Positions 40,894 to 52,324 of a DNA stretch of 64,000 bases are shown here, piece after piece (the stretch's first letter is position 1; each line of letters begins with the position of its first letter). The stretch covers positions 20,269,237-20,333,236 of the forward strand of contig JARWKL010000009.1 of the NCBI GenBank assembly GCA_029961685.1. Reading direction: 5' to 3'. The translations under genes and the position numbers were made by a program. Source of the DNA: Aristolochia californica. Taxonomy: Eukaryota > Streptophyta > Magnoliopsida > Piperales > Aristolochiaceae. The notes under the pieces were generated by a model, which ran no database searches, was not told where the DNA came from, and worked only from the letters and a program-made list of their open reading frames with translations.

Positions 40894-41569
40894 ACCTATG
40901 GATCCAAACCTTTTAAAGAGAATAACAAACCGCTCATTGGATTCTCAAGTGAACATGCGGTGGGATATTTACTCGAGTCAAACAAACCAATATTTTACCC
41001 AATTACAAAAAAAGCTGACCTACCGATCATTGATGATTGTAAAGTGATTTGTCATGCGTAACGGGCCATATTTTTGTAAGGAATGACTTTTGGGTTGGGA
41101 TTCAACACTCAGTTAAAATTCCCTCGCCTCCCCTTTTCCCGACGATTGCAAAACCTTATATATTAAAACTAAAAAGAGGTTTAAATCCGTAAAAATTACA
41201 AAAAGTTTTTTGAAATATCTCTCTGTATAATTTTGCATTATGCATTTCCATTTTAGATGTATACTTTTTTCTAAAATGAAAACTTGAGTTTTCACTTTTC
41301 CCTTCATCTCGTAGACAAAACAGAGAATAGATGACAATGAAATAAAAATTTTAAAGTTTGTGTATGGAAATATTTTAAAACAATAAAAAACGTAAGTAAA
41401 GAAAATTTATTCACACACCACAAACGAACACAAATTTTTGTCATCCAAGTTTGGGAAATTCCACTAGTACAACAAGCCCAATAACTTGGAATTTGATAAG
41501 AAAGTGATTTTTCTACACATAGTTTCAAAAATGGATATGCATGCTTGAAACATGTTAAAGATGCAAATG
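40894..41569 (+). repeat. Chimeric unit u61: A head and middle, C tail
   Basis: Type A (CCGCTCATTGGATT, CTACCGATC) through about phase 380. It then has TTTCTAAAATGAAAAC, GACAAAACAGAGAATAG and AGTACAACAAGCCCAATAAC, all C-tail marks. It is followed by another A, giving the only A-A neighbour pair. Its tail is nearly the same as that of u42. Confidence 0.82.
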
Positions 41570-42630
41570 ACCTATGGATCCAAACCTTTTAAAGAGAATA
41601 ACAAACCGCTCATTGGATTTTCAAGCGAACATGCGGTGGGATATTTACTCGAGTCAAACAAGCCATTATTTTGCCCATTTACAAAAAAAGCTGACCTACC
41701 GATCATTGATGATTGTAAAGTGATTTATCATGCATAACGGGCCTTATTTTTTTAAGGAATGACTTTTGGGTTGGGATTCAACACTCAGTTAAAATTCCCT
41801 CGCCTCCCCTTTTCCCGATGATTGCAAAACCTTATATATAAAAACTAAAAAGAGGTTTAAATCCCTAAAAATTACAAAAACTTTTTTGAAATATCTCTCT
41901 CTTTAATTTTGCATTGTGCATTTCTATTTTAGATGTATACTTTTTTCTCAAAAGAAAACTTGAGTTTTCACTTTTCCCTTCATCACGTAGACAAAAAAGA
42001 GAATAGATGACAATGAAATGAAAATTTTAGAGTTTGTGTATGAAAAAAATTTAAAGCAATGACAAAAGTAAGCAAAGAAAATTTATTCACACACCACAAA
42101 TGAACACAAAAGTTTTGTCATCCAAGTTTGGGAAACTCCACTAGTACAACAACCCCAATAGCTTGCAATTTGATAAGAATGAGATATTTCTACAAATACT
42201 TTAAAAAATGGATATGCATGCTTGAAACATGTTAAATACGAAAATGACCTAGGGATCCAAACCTTTTAAAGAGAATAAAAAATTGCTCATTAAATTCTCA
42301 AGTGAACGTGCGGTGGGATATTTAACCGAGTTAAACAATCCATTATTTTGCCCTGTAAAAAATGCTGACCTAACGATCATTGATGATTGTAAAGTGATTT
42401 ATCATGCGTAACGGGCCATATTTTTGTAAAGAATGACTTTTCGGTTGGGATTCAACACTTAGTGAAAATTCCCTCGCCTCCCCTTTTCCTGACGATTGCA
42501 AAACCTTATATATAAAAAATGAAAAGACGTTTAAATCCCTAAAAATTACATAAACGTTTTTGAAATATCTCTGTCTATATTTGTGCATTGTGCATTTCCA
42601 TTTTAGATGTATACATTTTTCTTAGATAAA
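41100..42630 (+). repeat. 1.5 kb segment, copy 2 of a 12,780 bp-offset duplication
   Basis: Counterpart of 28320-29850: tail of u61, u62 and most of u63. It retains the private variants CAAGCGAACATG, GGGCCTTATTTTT and CTCTGTCTATATTTG. Confidence 0.85.
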
Positions 42631-43123
42631 AACATGAGTTTTCATTTTTCCCTTCATCTCATAGAAAAAAAAGATAATAGATGACAACGAAATGAAAATT
42701 TTAGAGTTTGTGTATGGAAAAAATTTAAAGCAATAACAAACGTAAGTAAAATTTATTCACACACCACAAATGAACGCAAAAGTTTTGTCATCCAAGTATG
42801 GGAAATTGCACTACTTCAACAACCCCAATAGATCTGAATTTGATAAGAAAGAGATTTTTCTACACATCCTTTAAAAAATAGATATGCATGCTTGAAACAT
42901 GTTATAGATGCAAATGACCTATGGATCCAAACCTTTTAAAGAGAATAAAAAAAAGCTTATTGAATTCTCAATTGAATGTGCGGTGGGATATTTAACCGAG
43001 TCAAACAAGCCATTATTTTGCCCAAACCAAATGCTATCCTAACGATCATTGATGATTGTAAACTGATTTATCATGCGTAACGGGCCATATTTTTGTAAGG
43101 AATGACATTTGGGTTGGCATTGA
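41570..43123 (+). repeat. Last A-B-C set of the domain (u62-u64), C unit broken
   Basis: u62 A, u63 B and the first ~207 bp of u64 C. The C unit is cut at TTGGCATTGAA, where the higher-order domain ends in the scar at 43124-43210. Confidence 0.85.
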
Positions 43124-43210
43124 ATTTGGAAATTACAAAAAAAAATTTGGAAATATCTCTCTCTATAATTTGGAAATTAAAAAAAAAATTTGGAAATATC
43201 TCTCTCTATA
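43124..43210. repeat. Junction scar: 44 bp + 43 bp direct repeat at a domain boundary
   Basis: Two adjacent copies, 43124-43167 and 43168-43210, both run from ATTTGGAAATTA through TTTGGAAATATCTCTCTC to TATA; they differ by one base in the A tract and one substitution. They stand in place of about 114 bp (pyrimidine tract, TATA-like stretch, TTTAAATCC stretch) and explain the 635 bp length of u64. Left of it lie A/B/C units, right of it a different subtype. Confidence 0.88.
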
Positions 43211-46200
43211 ATTTTCCATTGTGCGTTTCCATTTTAGATGTATACTATTTTAATAAATCAAAACATGAGTTTTCACTTTTCCCTTCATCTCGTAGACAAA
43301 AAAGAGAATAGGTGACAACGAAATGAAAATTTTAGCGTTTGTGTATGGAAAAAATTTAAAGCAATAAAAAACGTAAGTGAAGAAAATTTATTCACACACC
43401 ACAAATGAACACAAAAGTTTTGTCATCCAAGTTTGGGAAAATCCACTAGTTCAACAACCTTAATAGATTGGAATTTGATAAGAAAGAGATTTTTCTACAC
43501 ATGCTTTAAAAAATGGAGATGCATGCTTGGAACAAGTTAAAGATGCAAAGGAGCTATGGATCCAAACCTTTTAAACAGAATAACAAACCGCTCAATGAAT
43601 TGTCAAGTGAACATGCAGTGGGATATTTAACCCAGTCAAACAAGCCATTATTTTGCCCATTTACAAAAAGTAGACCTAACGATCATTGATGATTGTAAAC
43701 TGATTTATCATGCGCAACGGGCCATATTTTTGTAAGGAATGAATTTTGGCTTGGGATTCAACACTCAGTTAAAATTCCCTCGCCTCCCCTTTTCCCGACG
43801 ATTGCAAAACCTTATATATAAAAACTTAAAAGAGGTTTAAATCCCTAAAAATTACAGAAACTTTTTGGAAATATCTCTCTCCATATATGTGCATTGTGCA
43901 TTTCCATTTTAGATGTGTAAATTTTTCTTAATTCAAAACTTGAGTTTTCACTTTTTCCTTCTTCTCGTAGACAAAAAACAGAATAGATGACAACGAAATG
44001 AAAATTTTAAACTTTGTGTATGGAGAAAATTTAAAGCAATAAAAAACTTAAGGAAAGAAAATTTATTCACACACCACAAATGAACACAAAAGTTTTGTCA
44101 TCCAATTTTGGGAAATTCCACTAGTTCAACAACCCCAATAGGTTAGAATTTTATAAGAAAGAGATTTTTTTACCCATGCTTGAAAAAATGGATATGCATG
44201 CTTGAAACATGTTCAAGATGCAAATGACCTATGGATCCAAACCTTTTAGAGAGAATAAAATGTTGCTCATTAAATTATCAAGTGAACGTGCGGTGTGATA
44301 TTTAACCGAGTCAAACAAGCCATTATTTTGCGCATTTACAAAAAACTGACCTAACAATCATTGATGATTGTAAACTGATTTATCGTGCATAACGGGCCAT
44401 ATTTTTGTAACGAATGACTTTTTGGTTGGGATTCAACACTCAGTTAAAATTCGCTCACCTCCCCTTTTCTCGTCGATTGCAAAACCCGATATATAAAAAC
44501 TTAAAAGAGGTTTAAATCCCTAAAAATTACAGAAACTTTTTGGAAATATCTCTCTCCATATTTGTGCATTGTGCATTTCCATTTTAGATGTGTTCACTTT
44601 TCTTAGATCAAAACTTGAGTTTTCACTTTTTCCTTCGTCTCGTAGACAAAAAACAGAATAGAACACAACGAGATGAAAATTTTAGACTTTGTGTATGGGG
44701 AAAATTTAAAGCAATAACAAACGTAGGTAAATAAAATTTATTCACACACCACATATGAACACAAAAGTTTTGTCATCCAAGTTTGGGAAATTCCACTAGT
44801 TCAACAACCTCAATAGCTTGGAATTTGGTAAGAAAGAGATTTTTCAACACATGCTTTAAAAAATGGATATGCATGCTTGGAACATGTTAAATATGCAAAT
44901 GACCTATGCATCCAAACCTTTTAAAAAGAATAACAAACCGCTCATTGAAATCTCAAGTGAACGTGCGGTGGGATATTTAACCGAGTCAAAGAAGCCATTA
45001 TTTTGCCCATTTGCAAAAAGCTAACCAAACGATTATTGATGATTGTAAACTGATTTATCATGCGTAACGGGCCATATTTTTGTAAGGAATGACTTTTGGG
45101 TTGGGATTCAACACTCAGTTAAAATTCCCTCACCACCCCTTTTCCCGACGATTGCAAAACCTGATATATAAAAACTAAAAAGAGGTTTAAATCCCTTAAA
45201 ATTACAGAAACTTTTTTGGAAATATCTCTCTCTATAATTTTCCATTGTGCGTTTCCATTTTAGATGTATACTTTTTTATTAAATCAAAACATGAGTTTTC
45301 ACTTTTCCCTTCATCTCGTAGACAGAACAGAGAATAGGTGACAACGATATGAAAATTTTAGAGTTTGCGTATGGAAAAAATTTAAAGCAATAAAAAATGT
45401 AAGTAAAGAAAATTTATTCACACACCACAAATGAGCACAAAAGTTTTGTCATCCAAGTTTGGGAAATTCCACTAGCACAACAACCCCAATAGCTTGGAAT
45501 TTGGTAAGAAAGAGATATTTCTATACATGCTTTAAAAAAGGGATATGCATGCTTGAAACATGTTAAAGATGCAATTGACCTATGGATCCAAACCTTTTAA
45601 AGAGAATAAAAAGTTGCTCATTAAATTATCAAATGAACGTGCGATGGGATATTTAACCAAGTCAAACAAGCCATTATTTTGCCCATTTAGAAAAAGCTGA
45701 CCTAACGATCATTGATGATTGTAAACTGATTTATCATGCGTAACAAGCCATATTTTTGTAAGGATTGACTTTTGGGTTGGGATTCAACACTCAGTTAAAA
45801 TTCCCTCGCCTCCCCTTTTCCCGACGATTGCAAAACCTGATATATAAAAACAAAAAAGAGGTTTAAATCCCTAAAAATTACAGAAACTTTTTGGAAATAT
45901 CTCACTCCATATTTGTGCATTGTGCATTTCCATTTTATATGTGTACATTTTTCTTAAATCAAAAGTTGAGTTTTCACTTTTTCCTTCATCACGTAGAAAA
46001 AAAAGAGAATAGATGACAACGAAATGAAAATTTTAGACTTAGTGTATGGAGAAAATTTAAAGCAATAACAAGTGTAAGTAAAGAGAATTTATTCACACAC
46101 CACAAATGAACACAAAAATTTTGTCATCCAAGTTTGGGAAATTCCACTAGTTCAACAACCTCAATAGATTGGACTTTGATAAGAAAGAGATTTTTCTACA

Positions 46201-46926
46201 CATGCTTTAAAAAATGGATATGGTGCTTGGAATATGTTAAGGATGCAAATGACCTATGGATGCAAACCTTTTAAAACAAATAACAAACCGCTCATTGAAT
46301 TCTCAAGTGAACGTGCGGTGGGATATTTAACCGAGTCAAACAAGCCATTATTTTGCCCATTTACAAAAAGCTGACCTAACGATCATTGATGATTGTAAAC
46401 TGATTTATCATGCGTAACGGGCCATATTTTTGTGAGGAATGACTTTTGGATTCGGATTCAACACTCATTTAAAATTCCCTCGCCTCCCCTTTTCCTGACG
46501 ATTGCAAAACCTGATATATAAAAATTAAAAAGAGGTTTATATCCCTAAAAATTATAGAAACTTTTTGGAAATAAATCTCTCCATATTTGTGCATTGTGCA
46601 TTTCCATTTTAGATGTGTACATTTTTCTTAAATCAAAAGTTGAGTTTTCACTTTTTCCCTCATCTCGTAGACAAAAAAGAGAATAGATGACAACGAAATG
46701 AAAATTTTAGACTTTGTGCATGGAGAAAATTTAAAGCAATAACAAACGTAAGTAAAGAAAATTTATTCACACACCACAAATGACGACAAAAGTTTTGTCA
46801 TCCAAGTTTGGGAAATTCCACTAGTTCAACAACCTCAATAGGTTGGAATTTGATAAGAAAGAGTTTTTTCTCCACATGCTTTAAAAAAAGGATATGCATG
46901 CTTGAAACATGTTAAAGATGCAAATG
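43211..46926 (+). repeat. Local subtype units (remainder of u64, u65-u69)
   Basis: Heads are at 43552, 44227, 44902, 45578 and 46252; lengths are 675, 675, 676, 674 and 675. Several units share CTCCATATTTGTGC, TAGATGTGTA, TATGGAGAAAATTTAAAGC and TTCAACAACCTCAATAG, none of which is typical of the A/B/C domain. No higher-order period was seen in so few units. Confidence 0.85.
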
Positions 46927-49900
46927 ACCTATGGATCCAAAACCTTTTAAAGAGAATAACAAACCGCTCATTCAATTATCAAGTGAACAGGCAGTGGGAT
47001 ATTTACCCTATTCAAAAAAGCCATTATTTAGCCCATTAACAAATAGCTGACCTAACGATCATTGATGATTGTAAAGTGACTTTGCATGTGTAACGGGCTA
47101 TATTTTTGTAAGGATTGACTGGGTTGGGATTCAACACTCAGTTAAAATTCCCCCGCCTCCCCCTTTTCCTAACGATTGCAAAACCTGATATATAAAAACT
47201 AAAAAGTGTTTACAATCCCTAAAAATTACAGATACTTATTTGTAATATCTCTCTCTAAATTTGTGCATTGTGCATTTCCATTTTAGATGTATACTTTTTT
47301 CTTCAATCCAAACATGAGTTTTCACTTTTCCCTTCATCTCGTAGACAAAAAAGACATTGGATGGCAACAAAATGAAATTTTAGAGTTTGTGTATGGAAAA
47401 AATTTAAATCAATAACAAATGTGAGTAAAGAAAATTTATTCACACACCACAAATGAACACAAAAGTTTTGTTATCCAAGTTTGGGAAATTCCACTAGTTC
47501 AACAACCCCAATAGCTTGGAATTTGATAAGAAAGAGATTTTTCTACACATGCTTTAAAAAAGGGATATGCATGCTTGAAACATGTTAAAGATGCAAAGGA
47601 CCTATGAATCCAAAACCTTTTAAAGAGAATAACCAACCGCTCATTAAATTATAAAGAGAACGTGCAGTGGGATATTTACCCGAGTCAAACAAACCATTAT
47701 TTTTCCCATTTACAAAAGCTGACCTAACGATCAAATATGATTGTAAAGTGTTTTTTCATGCATAACGGGCTATATTTTTTAAAGGAATGACTTATGGGTT
47801 GGGATTCAATACTCAGTTAAAATTCCCCTGCCTCCCCCTTTTCCTGTCGATTGCAAAACATATATATAAAAAATAAAAAGAGTTTACAATCCCTAAAAAT
47901 TATAGACACTTTTTCAAAATATCTCTCTCTAAATTTGTGCATTATGCATTTCCATTTTAGATGTACACTTTTTCTAAAATCAAAACTTGAGTTTTCACTT
48001 TTCTCTTCATCTCCTAGACAAAAAAGAGAATAGATGACAAAGAAATGAAAATTTTAAAGTTTGTGTATGAAAAAAATCTAAAGCAATAACAATTGGAAGT
48101 AAAGAAAATTTATTCATACACCACAAATGAACACCAAAGTTTTGTTATCCAAGTTTTGGAAATTCTACAAGTTCAACAACCCCAATAGCTTGGAATTTGC
48201 AAAGAAAGAGATTTTTCTACACATGCTTCAACAAGGGATATGCGTGCTTGAAACATGTTAAAGATGCAAACGACCTATGGATCCAAAACCTTTTAAAGAG
48301 AAAAAAAACCGCTCATTAAATTATCAAGAGAACGTGCGGTGGGATATTTACCCTAGTCAAAAAGCCATTATTTTTCCCACTTAAAAAAAGCTGACCTAAC
48401 GATCATTGCTGATTGTAAAGTGATTTTTCATTCGTAACGGGCTATATTTTTGTAAGGAATGACTTAGGGGTTGGGATTCAACACTCAGGTAAAATTCCCC
48501 CGCCTCCCCCTTTTCCTGACGATATCAAAACCTGATATAAAAAAACAAAAAAGAGTTTACAATCCTTTAGTATTAAACAAATTTTTTGGAAATATCTTTC
48601 TCTAAATTTGTGAATTGTGCATTTCCATTTTAGATGTATACTTTTTTCTTAAATCAAAACTTGATTTTTCACTTTTCCCTTCATCTCGTAGATAAAAAAG
48701 AGAATTGATGACAACGAAATGAAAATTTTAGATTTTGTGTATGGAAAAAATCTAACACAATAACAGATGTAAGTAAAGAAAATTTATTCACACACCACAA
48801 ATGCAAAAAAAGTTTTGTTTTCCAAGCTTGGGAAATTCCACTAGTTCAACAACCCCAATAGCTTGGAATTTGATAAGAAAGATATTTTTCTACACATGCT
48901 TTTAAAAAGGGATATGCATGCATGAAACATGTTGAAGATGCAAATGACCAATGGATCCGAAACCTTTTAAAGAGAATAACAAACCGCGCATTAAATTATC
49001 AAGTGAACATGCGGTGGGATATTGATCTGAGTCAAACAAGCCATTATTTTTCCCATTTACAAAAAGCTGCCCTAATGATCATTGATGATTGTAAAGTGAT
49101 TTATCATGCATAACGGGCTATATTTTTGTAAGGAATGACTTATGGGTGTGGATTCAACTCTCAGTTTAAATTCCCCTGCCTCCCCATTTTTCCGACGATT
49201 GCAAAACCTGATATATAAAAACTAAAAAGATTTTACAATTCCGAAAATTTACAGACACTTTTTGGAAATATCTCTCACTTAATTTGTACATTGTGCATTT
49301 CCATTTTAGATTTATAATTTTTTCTCAAATCAAAACTTGAGTTTTCATTTTTCCCTTCATCTCGTAGACAAAAAAAGAGAATAGATGACAATGAAATGAA
49401 AATTTTAGAGTTTGTGTATGACAAAAATTTAAAGAAATAACAAATGTAGGTAAAGAAAATTTATTCACATACCACAAATGAACACAAATTTTTTTATCCA
49501 TGTTTGGGAAATTCCACTTGTTCCAAAACCCCAATAGCTTGGAATTTGATAAGTAAGAGATTTTTCTACACATGCTTTAAAAAATGGATATGCATGCTTG
49601 AAACATGTTAAAGATGAAAATGACCTATGGATCCAAAACCTCATAAAGAGAATAACAAACCGCTCATTAAATTATGAAGTGAACGTGTGGTGGGATATTT
49701 TCCCAAGTCAAACAAGCCATTATTTTGCCCATTTACAAAAAGCTGACCTAACGATCATTAATGATTGTAAAGTGATTTATCATACGAAAAAGGCTATATT
49801 TTTTTTCAGGAATGACTTATAGTTTGGGATTCAATTCTCAGTTAAAATTCCCCCACCACCCCCTTTTCCCGATGATTACAGAACCTGATATATAAAAACA

Positions 49901-50299
49901 AAAAAGATTTTACAATCCCTAAAAATTATAGAAACTTATGGAAATATCTCTCTCTAAATTTTTGCATTGTGCATTCACATTTTAGATGTATACTTTTTTC
50001 TCAAATCAAAATTTGAGTTTTCACCTTTCCCTTCATCTCGTAGACAAAAAAGAAAGTAGATGAGAACGAAATGAAAATTTTAGAGTTTGTGTATGGAAAA
50101 AATTTAAAGCAATAACAAATGTTAGTAAAGAGAATTTATTGACACACCACAAATGAACACAAAAGTTTTGTAATCCAAGTTTGAGAAATTCCACTAGTTC
50201 AACAATCCCAATAGCTCAGAATTTGATAAGAAAGAGAATTTTCAACACATGCTTTGAAAAATGGATATGCAAGCTTGAAACAAGTTAAAGATGCAAATG

Positions 50300-52324
50300 A
50301 CCTATGGATCCAAAACCTTTTAAAGAGAATAAAATACCTCTAATTAAATTATCAAGTGAACGTTCGGTGGGATATTTACCCGAGTCAAACAAGCCATTAT
50401 TTTGTACATTAACAAAAAGCTGACCTAACGATCATTGATAATTGTAAGGTGATTTATCATGCGTAACGGGCTATATTTTTTTATGGAATGACTTATGGGT
50501 CAGGATTCAACACTCAGTTGAAATTCCCCTGTCGCCCCCTTTTCCCGACAATTGCAAAACCAAATATATAAAAACTAAAAAGAGTTTACAATCCCTAAAA
50601 CTTATAGACATTTTTTGCAAATATCTCTCTAAATTTGTGCATTGTGCATTTCCATTTTACATGTATACTTTTTTCTTAAATCAAAACTTGAGTTTTTACT
50701 TTTTCATTCATCTTGGAGACAAAAAAGAGAATAGATGACAACGAATTGAAAATTTTAGAGTTTGAGTATGGAAAAAATCTAAAGCAATGACAAATGTTAG
50801 TAAAGAAAATTTATTGACACACCACAAATGAATACAAAATTTTTGTTATCCAAGTTTGGGAAATTCCACTAGTTCAACAACCCCAATAGATTGGAATTTG
50901 ATAAGAAAGAGATTTTTCTACACATGCTTTAAAAAAGGGATATGCATGCTTGAAACATGTTAAAAATGCAAATCACCTTTGGATCCAAAACCATTTAAAG
51001 AGAATAAGAAACTGCTCATTAAATTATCAAGTGAACGTGCGGTGGGATATTTACCCGAGTAAAACAAGCCATTATTTTGCCCATTAATAAAAAGCTGACC
51101 TAGTGATCATTGTTGATTGTAAAGTTATTTATCATGCGTAACAGGCTATATTTTTGTAGAATGACTTATGGGTTAGGATTCAACACTCAGTTAAAATTCC
51201 CCCACCTCCACCTTTTCCCAACGATTGCAAAACCTGATATATAAAAACTAAAAAGATTTTACATCCCTAAAAATTAAAGACACTTTTTGGAATTATCTCT
51301 CTCTAAATTTGTGCATTGTGAATTTCCATTTTAGATGTATTCTTTTTTCTTAAATGAAAACTTGAGTTTTCACTTTTCCCTTCATCTCGAAGACAAAAAA
51401 GAGAATAGCAAACAACGAAATAAAAATATTAGAGTATGTTTATGGAAAAAATCTAAAGCAATAACAAATGTAAGTAAAGAAAATTTATTTACACACAACA
51501 AATGAACATAATAGATTTGTTATCACATTTGGGAAATTCCACTAGTTAAACAAGCCCAATAGCTTGGAATTTGATAAGAAAGAGATTTTTCTACATATGC
51601 TTTATAAAAGGGATATGCATGCTTGAAACAAGTTAAAGATGCAAATGACATATGGATCCAAAACCTTTTCCAGAGAATAAAAAACCGCTAATTAAATTAT
51701 CAAGTGAACGTGCGGTGGGATATTTACCCGAGTCAAACACGCCATTATTTTGTACATTAACAAAAAGCTGACCTAACGATCATTGATAATTGTAAAGTGA
51801 TTTATCATGCGTAACGGGCCAAAGTTTTGTAAGGAATGACTTATGAGTTGGGAGTCAACACTCAGTTAAAATTCTCCCGCCTCCCCCTTTTCGCGACGAT
51901 TGCGAAACCTGATATGTAAATACTAAAAAGAGTTTACAATCCCTGAAAATTACATAAACTTTTTGGAAATATTTCTCTCTAAATTTGCGCATTGTGCATT
52001 TCCATTTTAGATTTATACTTTTTTCTTAAATCAAAACCTAAGTTTTTACTTTTCCCTTCATCTCGTAGACAAAAAATAGAATAGATGACAACGAAATGAA
52101 AATTTTAGAATTTTTGTGTGGAAAAAATCTAAAGCAATAACAAATGTAAGTAAAGAAAATTTATTCACAAACCACAAATGAACGTAAAAGTTTTGTTATC
52201 CAAGTTTGAGAAATTCCACTAGTTCAACAACCCCAATAGCTTGGAATTTGATAAGAAAGAGATTTTTCTACACATTATTTAAAAAATGGATATGCATGCT
52301 TGAAACATGTTAATGATGCAAATG
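50300..52324 (+). repeat. Alternating unit pair remnant (u75 and u77)
   Basis: u75 and u77, 1348 bp apart, share CTAATTAAATTATCAAG, TTTGTACATTAACAAAAAGC and GATCATTGATAATTG, plus CAAGTTAAAGATGC ahead of the head. The unit between them (u76) lacks most of these. This is a faint two-unit period in the second subfamily. Confidence 0.65.

Larger units (their letters stand above)
23437..43123 (+). repeat. Higher-order repeat domain 2: unit types A, B and C (u35-u64)
   Basis: Three head types recur. A (674-677 bp): CCGCTCATTGGATT core, TTTACTCGAGTCAAAC, CTGACCTACCGATC. B (668-671 bp): GAGAAGAAAAAATTGCTC core and CAATCCATTATTTTGCCC. C (672-674 bp): GCGAATGACC just before the head, AAAAAGCTTATTG, CTCAATTGAACG, and CCCAAACC where others have CCCATTTAC. 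Order from u35: A B C B C A C B A B C A C B C A B C A B C B C A B C A A B C. Unit starts: 23437, 24111, 24752, 25425, 26095, 26767, 27442, 28115, 28790, 29467, 30136, 30808, 31483, 32156, 32824, 33498, 34172, 34842, 35515, 36190, 36861, 37534, 38205, 38878, 39553, 40222, 40894, 41570, 42247, 42917. The ancestral order is probably A-B-C (about 2017 bp). Confidence 0.92.
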
